From IMG/VR virus record IMGVR_UViG_3300008122_000008, positions 1 through 25,366 of that record: a stretch of DNA of 25,366 bases; one strand, 5' to 3'. Below the pieces are notes generated by a model. It was given only the letters and a program-made list of their open reading frames with translations. It did no database searches and was not told the DNA's origin. The translations under genes and the position numbers were made by a program. Below, piece after piece: positions 9,424-16,542 of the stretch (within the stretch, counting starts at the first letter, position 1; every line of letters begins with the position of its first letter). This DNA is from a virus.

Positions 9424-9786
9424 TTAACCAACAGTTAGTTCAAGCTCGCCGCACTTGAAGTAAGAAATTGTTGAAAGGTTCAATGTACGGTATGCTTTTT
9501 TAGCAGCAATTGCTTTAGCTTGTTCTGGAGTAGCACCTTCAGCACGTGCAGCTGCGGCAGCATCTTTAGCAGCAAGCATATCAAATACTTTAAAGTAATA
9601 GTCGATGTGAGCAGTTGTATCAGAAGTACCGTTAGAGCAGATACGTGGGTTTTCAACAAGACCTGCTTTAACGCCAGTACGGAATTGCATATGACGTTCA
9701 GTACCATCTTTTTTAACAAACACGACTGTAGCAATTTTACCATTTGTATTTTCAATAATATTTCGCATCATTTCAATTTTGTTCAT
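9424..9786 (-). CDS. Small beta-barrel-like (SH3-type) phage protein, 120 aa
   Basis: The N-terminal half carries TVVFVKKDGTERHMQFRTGV, a 'Lys-Lys-x-Gly-x-x-Arg' strand-turn-strand typical of small phage proteins annotated as SH3-fold. The middle is an Ala/Lys-rich helix (AAKDAAAAARAEG and following). I chose ATG 9786 (MNKIEMM) over ATG 9798 because ATGGTGACC upstream of 9786 supplies a GGTGA that can pair with the 16S rRNA tail. The gene has its own candidate promoter and its own terminator, so it is a monocistronic unit. Compared with neighbours it uses more Ala codons and relatively more GC. The C-terminal domain of the protein at 16539-17606 has a similar KKxxGQVR...FRIG motif. Possibly nucleic-acid binding; not proven. 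Confidence 0.75.
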   Translation of the reverse strand: MNKIEMMRNIIENTNGKIATVVFVKKDGTERHMQFRTGVKAGLVENPRICSNGTSDTTAHIDYYFKVFDMLAAKDAAAAARAEGATPEQAKAIAAKKAYRTLNLSTISYFKCGELELTVG

Positions 9787-9827
9787 ACTGGTCACCATTG
9801 TGATTCATTTCATTAGCTTATGAATAT

Positions 9828-9855
9828 ATAATAACACAAATAAAAAGATTGTACA
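9828..9855 (-). promoter_or_regulatory. Candidate sigma70-like promoter (early class)
   Basis: On the minus strand, TGTACA, a 16-base spacer and TATTAT precede the 120-aa gene. The TATTATATATTCATA segment matches the promoter at 8550-8579 exactly. The -35 lies in ATGTATGTACA, also found upstream of the H1-like gene. Confidence 0.55.
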
Positions 9856-9907
9856 TACATTTAAAAAAATAATTACAATTATTTTTTTAAAAATAATCAA
9901 ATAATAC

Positions 9908-10525
9908 TTATAACTGTCTACGAATATGCCTGATATTAAATGATTGCCCAGCAATAATAACTTCCGTATTCCCATCAGCTTTTCTAATAGGATAATGTGG
10001 TGCAATTACATAGGCAGTAATACCATTTTCTAAAGTTGCTTTGGTACCTTCAAATTTACCATCAAATATATATAGTTCATATCCTTCTTTTGGCAGTCCA
10101 ATATATTCGGCTGCTTTATTAATATCGGTTGCATGATAACCAATAATATATTTGTGATTATCTATATTTGATACCATACATATAAGAGGTTTATGTTGGT
10201 AAATTCGACTATTCCTGCGAATATATAAATCTGTATCTTTATCTGATGCGATTGTATATGTTAATAAATGAAGTCTCTCCGCTAAATCATATTCATGCAT
10301 ATAATTTTTGGTGATAAAATCTTTCAATAATTGAAGACATTCATCATATGTTAATTTATTAAAATTTTCAATTGCTAGTACATCATCATCTTTAATATAA
10401 ATGTTATTATCTTTAATATAAACGGTCATATCAACTTCGCGTGATAATGCATTTACTTTTAAAAATTCTTTTGTTAAAAGCTGTCCTGTAGAAGATTCGC
10501 TTAAAATATATTCTTTAAATTTCAT
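9908..10525 (-). CDS. Putative capsid-targeted internal protein, 205 aa
   Basis: The N-terminus MKFKEYILSE|SS resembles the T4 capsid-targeting sequence (MKTYQEFIAE|A) and ends in LSE, which fits the (L/I)xE rule of the T4-type prohead protease gp21. If so, the protein is packaged in the prohead, clipped after residue 10 and injected with the DNA. The mature part has no recognised domain. It contains IKDDDVLAIENFNKL, a conserved-looking GYHATDINKAAEYIGLPKEG segment (residues about 130-150) and a basic C-terminus (RHIRRQL). A sequence GATAAATA 20-27 bases upstream of the ATG may be a degenerate late promoter, which fits a virion protein. The SD is weak. Three further proteins in this window begin in the same way. 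Confidence 0.72.
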   Translation of the reverse strand: MKFKEYILSESSTGQLLTKEFLKVNALSREVDMTVYIKDNNIYIKDDDVLAIENFNKLTYDECLQLLKDFITKNYMHEYDLAERLHLLTYTIASDKDTDLYIRRNSRIYQHKPLICMVSNIDNHKYIIGYHATDINKAAEYIGLPKEGYELYIFDGKFEGTKATLENGITAYVIAPHYPIRKADGNTEVIIAGQSFNIRHIRRQL

Positions 10526-10544
10526 AGTATCAAACTTTTTATTT

Positions 10545-10552
10545 TATTTATC
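10545..10552 (-). promoter_or_regulatory. Possible T4-type late promoter (one mismatch)
   Basis: Minus-strand GATAAATA differs by one base from the T4 late consensus TATAAATA and is followed by AAAT. It lies just upstream of a putative capsid protein. Such motifs occur by chance in AT-rich DNA, so this is tentative. Confidence 0.3.
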
Positions 10553-10564
10553 TAATATATTGTA

Positions 10565-10570
10565 TATAAT
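10565..10570 (+). promoter_or_regulatory. Candidate -10 element TATAAT
   Basis: A perfect TATAAT in the context TTGTATATAAT lies 32 bases before the 108-aa plus-strand gene. No good -35 is found at 16-18 bases upstream. It would drive the two-gene plus-strand insert. Confidence 0.4.
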
Positions 10571-10596
10571 TATATTGTATTTTTAAGGATATTATA

Positions 10597-10923
10597 ATGA
10601 TTAAAATTTATTTTTATTCACAGCCACGTCATAATATTAATCCAGTTTCATATTTTGATTATGAAATAGATTATTTTTTAAAACACAACTTCAAATATAA
10701 TGATAATACAACTATTCATACATATCAAATATTAATTATATATGCTTTGCGTGCAAAAGTATCACAAGGCTTAATTAATATTGATCAATTTGAATTATAT
10801 ATGGATGATTTAAAAGCTGAAGTATTAGCTAACGGTCGTTTTAAATCATATCAAAAAGATGATCAATTTGAATTATATTTAAATAACATAATTGAAAATA
10901 GTAACCAAGAGATAGGAAAATAA
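10597..10923 (+). CDS. Hypothetical protein, 108 aa
   Basis: Unrecognised. It contains a nearly repeated unit, DQFELYMDDLKAEVLANGRF (residues about 65-84) and DDQFELYLNNIIEN (about 89-102), suggesting an internal duplication of a short helical element. The ATG follows AAGGATATTATA, a clear SD. It is the first of a two-gene plus-strand unit inserted among minus-strand genes, with the MazG-like gene starting 3 bases after its stop, so the two are probably co-translated. There is no membrane segment. Confidence 0.78.
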   Translation: MIKIYFYSQPRHNINPVSYFDYEIDYFLKHNFKYNDNTTIHTYQILIIYALRAKVSQGLINIDQFELYMDDLKAEVLANGRFKSYQKDDQFELYLNNIIENSNQEIGK

Positions 10924-10926
10924 GAG

Positions 10927-11220
10927 ATGGATAAAGAACAATCATTATATAATCAATTAATGGAAGAGTGTAATGAAATTTCTATTATAGCAAGTAAAAT
11001 CAAGCGCTTTGGTATTGACTCATATGATCCAACGAACCCAGAACAAACTACTAATCGTGTATTATTGGCTCGTGAATTAAATGATTTACTTGCTGCAGTT
11101 GAATTAATTAATGATTATACAGACCTGGCTTTTAAACCTGATCATACAGCAATTGAACGCAAAAAGCAGAAAATCGCGCGCTATGAAAATATATCACGCG
11201 AATTAGGTAAAGTTAAGTAA
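10927..11220 (+). CDS. MazG-like NTP pyrophosphohydrolase-fold protein, 97 aa
   Basis: The protein is all-helical and shows the two metal-binding half-motifs of the all-alpha NTP-PPase superfamily: EECNE (residues 13-17) and, after a loop, ELND (50-53), an ExxE...ExxD arrangement. The segment between them (ASKIKRFGIDSYDP...TNRVLLAREL) has the 'SK-x-x-RFG' pattern common in phage MazG-like proteins. Members hydrolyse nucleoside triphosphates to monophosphates, and in phages they are thought to adjust nucleotide pools or (p)ppGpp; the substrate cannot be read here. It is shorter than full-length MazG, as is usual for the phage single-domain form. Its stop overlaps the stop of the convergent gene 11213-11641 by 8 bases. 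Confidence 0.72.
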   Translation: MDKEQSLYNQLMEECNEISIIASKIKRFGIDSYDPTNPEQTTNRVLLARELNDLLAAVELINDYTDLAFKPDHTAIERKKQKIARYENISRELGKVK

Positions 11221-11641
11221 TATCAATTCGTAAATATGTACGATCAAAACCACTTCCATCAAGTGCTGAATTGATTTCGAACGGTGTAAGTTTAACAGTA
11301 AACTCGTCAAATTTAATTTCAGCACTTTCTTTATTTTTAATACTTCCAGATTTTTTGGTACTTCCACCAAATGATTCTAATGCAGTAACTAATTCAGTCA
11401 ATTTAGTTTCAGCGTCTTTCTCTGAATAACCCTCTTCACCCATTGGGCCATCTTCCATTACCCAAATGGCTTCTACTTTATGTCCGTCTACTTTATATAT
11501 GCTTGTAGATGTGTTTTCTTTTGTTTGTGTTTGTCGTACGGGTTCCAATCCAACACCAACTTTATCTAATGTATCTTTGATAATAGCGGCCGAATTAGAA
11601 GATCTGTCATCTTCATTTAATAAATAATCTGCAAATTTCAT
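11213..11641 (-). CDS. Putative capsid-targeted internal protein, 142 aa
   Basis: It begins MKFADYLLNE|DD, matching the capsid-targeting pattern seen at 9908, 16539 and 21289, with LNE as a candidate prohead-protease site after residue 10. The mature part is acidic and soluble, with a Ser/Thr/Lys linker (about 90-105) and a beta-rich C-terminus (EIKFDEFTVKLTPFEIN). No enzyme motif is seen. The ATG is preceded by GAGGACTAA, a good SD. The terminator of the upstream gene stands directly before it, and a GATAAATA in that hairpin region (minus strand, about 11688-11695) could be a degenerate late promoter. It converges with and overlaps the MazG-like gene. Confidence 0.72.
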   Translation of the reverse strand: MKFADYLLNEDDRSSNSAAIIKDTLDKVGVGLEPVRQTQTKENTSTSIYKVDGHKVEAIWVMEDGPMGEEGYSEKDAETKLTELVTALESFGGSTKKSGSIKNKESAEIKFDEFTVKLTPFEINSALDGSGFDRTYLRIDIT

Positions 11642-11655
11642 TTAGTCCTCACAAT

Positions 11656-11685
11656 AAAAAAAGGTAGAACATTATATTCTACCTT
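11656..11685 (-). terminator. Rho-independent terminator
   Basis: A 9-bp stem AAGGTAGAA/TTCTACCTT with a 7-base loop is followed on the minus strand by a run of seven T. It ends the 254-aa gene at 11706-12470. Confidence 0.85.
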
Positions 11686-11705
11686 TTATTTATCATAATT
11701 TAAAA

Positions 11706-12470
11706 TTATGATACATTTACCACACGACCTGCTGCAACAGCAAATGGATGATTATCAGCAATCATTTTATCAACTTTAGTCATAATTGCTTCAACACGAT
11801 CAAAGTTAGTAACAACAAAATTACCTTGTTCGATTTGTTTAATTACAGTTGAGAAGTATGAACTTGTATAATCTTTATCTTGTCCTTTAACAAAGTTATG
11901 AACATAGATAACATTTGCAAGACGTAACTTACGAGCACGATCATTTCCAAGCCATGTATTTACAGCTGAAACTTTTGCATCAGTTACATTTAAATCGTCT
12001 TTAGATGCTTGATATGATTCTAATGATGCAGATAATGAACTATCAGTTTTGAATTCTTCAATATCAACAGTGCGACCCATTACATTACTGAATAATAATA
12101 ATTCACCAGGATATTGCATAAAATATGATGCAGCTTTATTATAAGCATCCATATCTTCTACTGGTGCACTGAATTCAAGTTGAGTTGTTTGTTTAGGTGC
12201 ATTTTCTTTTTCAGCTTGTTCAACTAGTTTAACGCCAGCTTGAATTTTTTCCCACATCCAATCTTTAATATCGAAACGACCGTATTTATAATGAGACATT
12301 GAATTAGATTTACCAGGACAATGATCAAATACATGTTTTGCTAAAGCTGATGTACGACCACCTTTTTCATTACACCACGTACGTAAAAAAACTGCGCGAT
12401 CTGAATTTTCATATTTGTTAACAGTTTGAGCCATTTTTGACTTTGTTGAACCTTTTTTTGAATCAACCAT
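11706..12470 (-). CDS. Putative DNA-binding protein with Cro/YdaS-like N-terminal domain, 254 aa
   Basis: Residues about 28-88 (FLRTWCNEKGGRT...YKYGRFDIKDWMWEKIQAG...EQAE) follow the pattern of YdaS/Cro-type helix-turn-helix proteins: L..W....GR...LA......G...YK.G...I.D..W..I. The same domain, including WC-x(3,4)-GRT, opens the 272-aa protein at 18383-19201, so the two are paralogues. The C-terminal part (about 105-254) is helical, and its KVSAVNTWLGNDRARKLRLA segment seems to have a counterpart in the paralogue, suggesting full-length homology. The N-terminus is basic. There is a good SD (AAGGAATTTAGA), a promoter upstream and a strong terminator, so this is a single-gene unit. It could be a phage transcription regulator; the helix-turn-helix assignment is by pattern only. 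Confidence 0.7.
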   Translation of the reverse strand: MVDSKKGSTKSKMAQTVNKYENSDRAVFLRTWCNEKGGRTSALAKHVFDHCPGKSNSMSHYKYGRFDIKDWMWEKIQAGVKLVEQAEKENAPKQTTQLEFSAPVEDMDAYNKAASYFMQYPGELLLFSNVMGRTVDIEEFKTDSSLSASLESYQASKDDLNVTDAKVSAVNTWLGNDRARKLRLANVIYVHNFVKGQDKDYTSSYFSTVIKQIEQGNFVVTNFDRVEAIMTKVDKMIADNHPFAVAAGRVVNVS

Positions 12471-12511
12471 TCTAAATTCCTTAACAAGGGGTCATTCGAT
12501 TTTGAGATTTA

Positions 12512-12541
12512 ATTATACACATATAATCAAATATAAGTAAA
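12512..12541 (-). promoter_or_regulatory. sigma70-like promoter
   Basis: On the minus strand, TTTACT, an 18-base spacer and a perfect TATAAT lie about 40 bases upstream of the putative DNA-binding protein gene. This fits host-polymerase (early) transcription. Confidence 0.55.
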
Positions 12542-12549
12542 CATATTTT

Positions 12550-13092
12550 TTAACTTTTAATTACGATTTTCGCGTATTCTTCTAACACATCTTTACGGAA
12601 AGGTAGATCAGCCCAATTAAATTTAAATTGTTTTTTAATTACAGTCTGACTATATGCAGACGTAAAAGCAGCTAATTCTTTTGTCTTATCATTAATATTT
12701 TGGGCATCAGATTCACCATCTTCCCGACTAAGCAATTTAATAGGATCATCCTGGAATATACATAGCTTAAACATATGCGAATTCTCACCAATCGCATGTT
12801 CCAGTACATTTAAAGGTAATGATAGCTTTCTATATAAAGGCCCATATACAGTCTCACTGATCCATGAACGATCTAATATAATATCGAATCCTTCATTATT
12901 AAGCTTAATAGCATTGTTAATTAATTCATTATAATAGATCATAGTCCATCGTTGAAGCAAATCACCAAATAGCTCTTTTGGCGGCTTACTGGAATGTATA
13001 ATCAACTGTCGCGGATTTAATATATTATTTCGCAAATGATTAATAAATGTAGATTTACCGCAACGATCCGGTCCTTCAATAACGTAGATCAT
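12550..13092 (-). CDS. P-loop deoxynucleoside monophosphate kinase (thymidylate-kinase-like), 180 aa
   Basis: The N-terminus MIYVIEGPDRCGKSTF carries a Walker A loop of the thymidylate kinase type (G-x-D-x-x-GKST, residues 7-15). A central LDRSWISE (73-80) matches the DR(Y/S) motif that holds the base and phosphate in dTMP kinases. A region near residue 120 (LLSREDGESDAQNIND) could be the lid. Length is near that of bacterial and phage dNMP kinases (about 180-240). The likely reaction is ATP-dependent phosphorylation of dTMP or another dNMP for phage DNA synthesis; base specificity cannot be read. The ATG follows AAGGAATATTAA. A late-like TATAAATA at 13123-13130 and the rII terminator lie upstream. 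Confidence 0.82.
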   Translation of the reverse strand: MIYVIEGPDRCGKSTFINHLRNNILNPRQLIIHSSKPPKELFGDLLQRWTMIYYNELINNAIKLNNEGFDIILDRSWISETVYGPLYRKLSLPLNVLEHAIGENSHMFKLCIFQDDPIKLLSREDGESDAQNINDKTKELAAFTSAYSQTVIKKQFKFNWADLPFRKDVLEEYAKIVIKS

Positions 13093-13122
13093 TTAATATT
13101 CCTTAAGAGTTGTATATGTGTA

Positions 13123-13130
13123 TATTTATA
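13123..13130 (-). promoter_or_regulatory. Candidate T4-type late promoter TATAAATA
   Basis: An exact TATAAATA lies on the minus strand 30 bases upstream of the kinase start, downstream of the rII terminator. Spacing to the SD is suitable. A late promoter before a kinase gene is unexpected, so chance occurrence in AT-rich DNA must be considered. Confidence 0.4.
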
Positions 13131-13150
13131 TTATGTCATATTTCAAATAT

Positions 13151-13187
13151 AAAAAAATGCCAATCTATTAAAGACTGGCATTTTTAT
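13151..13187. terminator. Rho-independent terminator after rIIB
   Basis: The stem AAAAATGCCA/TGGCATTTTT, extended by TCT/AGA after one mismatch, is flanked by A and T runs. On the minus strand it terminates the rIIA-rIIB unit. Confidence 0.88.
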
Positions 13188-13194
13188 TTTTCAA

Positions 13195-14088
13195 TTAAAC
13201 TGTGGCGGTAACATCAGCTAATACTTTATATTCGCATACACGAGCTTTAGCACCACTGTAGTCAACAGGGATACTTACAAAGTCTTTAGGATGAACTTTA
13301 CATTTAATAACGCGATTATTAGCACCGCCATAATATTTATTAATATATGACATTGAACCTACATGTAAACCGCGTGAACATGTTTTATTAGGATCCGTAT
13401 CAACTACGGCACGATCTTCAGTTACCGTTTTACCAACCGAATTATCAAATTTACCAGTACGATGATCAAGATAATTATGTGTTACCGCTTTAAAGCAAAT
13501 AACATATCCATCTTTATCAATACCAATATCATTATGCTGAATAAAATCAAATAATTGCGTAATAATTCGATCATCAGTATTTTGTAAAAGAAGATCCGCA
13601 AATTTAATAATATTCGCATCTTTCTTTTTATTAGCAAGAGTTAGAATACCATAAAGTGACTTAGATACTTCTTTCTTTTTATAAAGACATTTGCCATTTT
13701 TTAAATAAAGGTTTCCTTCGGTTGTAGCAACTAAATCTTTAATTTCAGGTTTATAATCGGCATCGCCAATTAACTGATTATATTCGCTTTGCGTCATGCT
13801 ATAGTCATCACGATTAAGCAGACTTAAAATTAATTCTTTATTTAAAACATATACAGCACTTTCAGTATTGATATTATAAATATTATCATTTACGATAACA
13901 GACATAACACCACTACGCTTCATTACTGAATATGGATATTTTACTTCATCAGCCAATCGTTTCAGGTGGTCACTCATCGTGGTTGGTGCGATACCAACTG
14001 CACGACAAGCGGCAGCTTTACTGCTACCTTTCTTGATTTCGTCATGATATTTTGCTAAAATTGCATTTGTTACTTTATACGATTTCAT
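13195..14088 (-). CDS. rIIB: rIIB-like protein, 297 aa
   Basis: The length is close to T4 rIIB (312 aa), and the position directly after rIIA with an ATGA start/stop overlap is the T4 arrangement. Residues 1-45 are a helix-turn-helix (KKGSSKAAACRAVGIAPTTM). The C-terminal part (about 190-297) has the family's GYVICFKAVTHNYLDHRTG and TCSRGLHVGSMSYI...VIKCKVHPKDFVSIP segments. In T4, rIIA and rIIB are membrane-associated early proteins needed for growth on lambda lysogens (overcoming RexAB exclusion) and for normal lysis-inhibition behaviour; their biochemical function is still unclear. Coupled translation with rIIA is suggested by the overlap. No defect is visible in this gene, in contrast to rIIA. 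Confidence 0.9.
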   Translation of the reverse strand: MKSYKVTNAILAKYHDEIKKGSSKAAACRAVGIAPTTMSDHLKRLADEVKYPYSVMKRSGVMSVIVNDNIYNINTESAVYVLNKELILSLLNRDDYSMTQSEYNQLIGDADYKPEIKDLVATTEGNLYLKNGKCLYKKKEVSKSLYGILTLANKKKDANIIKFADLLLQNTDDRIITQLFDFIQHNDIGIDKDGYVICFKAVTHNYLDHRTGKFDNSVGKTVTEDRAVVDTDPNKTCSRGLHVGSMSYINKYYGGANNRVIKCKVHPKDFVSIPVDYSGAKARVCEYKVLADVTATV

Positions 14089-16092
14089 CGATTTACCTTT
14101 TTAGTAATTAGTTTTTGAACTAATGGTTTTCCTACTTTAATATCTTTAAATGCATCTTCACACTCAGCCGGAATTCTAATATTTAAGCTATGTAATACAG
14201 CATCTAATGCAATAGCATCATTATCTGTATATTTCTCAAATATTGAATTAAGATATGAACTTAATCCATCTTTATCTTTTAAAAGCGGTTGAATTTGATT
14301 ATTAAATTTATAATACAATAAATCATATAAAGTATTATTCTTAATTTTAGAAGAATATACTAATTTCTTATTTGTAATAATATTATTACAAACAAAATCA
14401 TTAATAGATATTATATTGCGATTTACTGTAACATTAAATTCTTGGCTTCGTCTTTCAGAAATTAAGAAAATAGGCGGACATTTTACACTATTTTGAATAG
14501 CAGCCAAATAACGAATTGGCCAACTATTATTAAGCTCACCATTACGTTTAGTATATAAAACTATACATGGTTGTGATTTTAAAATATCCAAATCTGCTTC
14601 ATTAATTGGATAACGACCACTTTCAGACTTGTATAAATATAGACCATTTAAATTAACGTCTTTCACTTTTGGTAAGCGTGGTTGCGATACACCCTTAACA
14701 CGTTTAGTTCTTTCAAGCTGTACTGGCTTTATATTATATCCATAAAATGGAGAAATATCTTCAATCAATTTCATATAATACGAAATTGCTTTAGCTTTCA
14801 TTCTTACTAAAATACATTGCTTAATTTTATTGTTGACCATATATACACCAAGGTCAGCAATTGTAGTGTCATAGATAAAAATGATTGGTAAATTAGATTC
14901 AAATATTGCAGCCGGTTTAGCATTAATATATCGTCCAGCAACAGCAATATCAGAACTATCTAAAGTATATAATTGAATAGTCTTTTTATAATCAACTGGA
15001 TAGTAAATACTTGTGTCCACTAAAAAGTGCAATATATTTTTAGCGCTAAACTTTGTTAAATAATTTGGATCAATATAAGTATTTGGAATTGTAGCACTAG
15101 TATATTCACCAATATTATTAATTAACGATTTAAATCGATTAATAAAATCTATATACCACTTATAATTATATTTGAATTCTGCCTTAAATTTTTCAAGAAC
15201 AATATTGATAAAATCATCGTGCTGCTTATTAACAACTCGTTCAATACATTCGCGAGTTTGCTTAGTTAATTCAATACGCTCGCGATCAGGCGGAATATTA
15301 ATATCACCAATATTACATTTATAGATAATAGTTTTATTTGTTTTAATAAATTTAATATCTTGTTCTTCAAAATCACGTTGCTCTAACGGATATAAAACTT
15401 GACCCATGTCAATATATGTTTTATGCTGAAATAAATTTGAGTCATGAACTACGCCAATATCACCATAATAAGTGATCTCTTGATAATCAATATCAATATT
15501 TGTGGTTGGTTTAACTTTAAAAGCCGCTAACTGAGTTTGAATCGCATAAACCCATTTCTTAGTGTCACGGTCATCAATAATAATTTTTGTGCCACTTGGC
15601 TCATCGGTTTTAACTTCACCAACTACAAAAAATTGGGGTACACCTTTATTCTCACGAGCAAAAGTAACAGATGTTTTAATATTATTTTTAATTGAGATAA
15701 CCATAAAGTCATCTACAATAGAGAATGGGCTTTTACATCCAATACCGTAAGCACCAATAGCGTCATTACTATTTTCTTTACTTGACTCTAATAAAGTACC
15801 AAAGTATTTGATGATTTCATCTTTGCTTAAACCATCACCAAAATCGCGAATTGTAAATTTACCTTCAATTTCACCTGGTACTTCAATATGAAAAGGTACA
15901 AGCTCTTTACCCCGCAGATTTGTGTGCATCCCAAGCATTGCAAGATAGTTCACGAACGATTGATCCATATTTATCTTTATATAGACCATCAATTAACATT
16001 GTGAATAATTTTGATGAGTTTTTAACCTGCATAGTATGCTGGTCATTACTCCCAAAGATCTCTACATTAGAGTCTTGTGCCTCAATTTTCAT
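14085..16092 (-). CDS. rIIA: rIIA-like GHKL ATPase-fold protein with a +1 frame break (about 668 aa if joined)
   Basis: The N-terminal ORF (start ATG 16092, alternative 16104) reads through the N-box ELSCNAWDAH (residues about 48-57) and stops at TAA 15909-15907. In the +1 frame the protein continues immediately with KELVPFHIEVPG, DFGDGLS (G1 box, 83-89) and GAYGIGCKSPFS (G2 box, 113-124), then about 540 more residues to TGA at 14085. Joined, the product is about 668 aa, near T4 rIIA (725 aa), with a Bergerat ATP-binding fold. The break is at GCG GGG TAA A: skipping one base, or removing one G from GGGG, restores SAG-KEL exactly. It could be a sequencing or assembly error, a mutation, or programmed +1 frameshifting at a stop codon. 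The 3' part has no internal start that would supply the N-box. The rIIB overlap and a promoter at 16132-16158 define the operon. Confidence 0.85.
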
Positions 16093-16131
16093 ATAAATTA
16101 CCATATTGAATAAAATAAGTTGTTTATATAT

Positions 16132-16158
16132 ACTATACTTGTTTTATATTTTTGTATA
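16132..16158 (-). promoter_or_regulatory. Candidate promoter for rIIA-rIIB
   Basis: On the minus strand, TATACA, a 15-base spacer and TATAGT lie about 40 bases upstream of rIIA. The -35 hexamer is the same as in the candidates at 8574 and 20719. It overlaps the divergent promoter on the other strand. Confidence 0.4.
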
Positions 16159-16168
16159 TATGTTATAT
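16139..16168 (+). promoter_or_regulatory. Candidate promoter for the 106-aa plus-strand gene
   Basis: TTGTTT, an 18-base spacer and TTATAT lie about 55 bases before the gene at 16222. The match is moderate and the region is extremely AT-rich. Confidence 0.35.
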
Positions 16169-16221
16169 ACGTTTTTATAAAAATAATGTAATATTTTTAC
16201 ATCTTAATGTGGGGTATGCTT

Positions 16222-16542
16222 ATGACTGAATTTATGTTTTATGTCAGATACACTGGTTGGTATGCAGAAGCAATTGTGGAAAATTCTACAGGATATCAAT
16301 ATATTGATATCGATACCGCTAATAGAAATATAAAATATTCTAATATAAAAAGTCCTTCAAGTATCTGTATTAAAGATATTGAAAGACTTATATATAGTCA
16401 TGCTTTGGTTAATTCAAGAGGCGGTTTAAAAGATGCGATAGACATATATGAATATAATGAACGATTTCAATGGATTGATTATGATTTATATGACGCAATT
16501 CAAGATGTACAAACTTGTATGTGTTTAAAGCAATTGGATTAA
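16222..16542 (+). CDS. Hypothetical protein, 106 aa
   Basis: Unrecognised small protein with aromatic, beta-like N-terminal half (MTEFMFYVRYTGWYAEAIVE) and a helical second half (SICIKDIERLIYSHALV). The frame is open from ATG 16207, but GTGGGGT 8-14 bases before ATG 16222 is the only SD-like sequence, so 16222 is preferred. It is a lone plus-strand gene between rIIA and the 355-aa gene, and its stop overlaps the stop of that convergent gene by 4 bases. Confidence 0.7.
   Translation: MTEFMFYVRYTGWYAEAIVENSTGYQYIDIDTANRNIKYSNIKSPSSICIKDIERLIYSHALVNSRGGLKDAIDIYEYNERFQWIDYDLYDAIQDVQTCMCLKQLD

Noticed and set aside
9520-9816. 98-codon plus-strand ORF and an overlapping 91-codon minus-strand ORF
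   Set aside because: Both are shadows of the 120-aa gene at 9424-9786, which has an SD, promoter and terminator.
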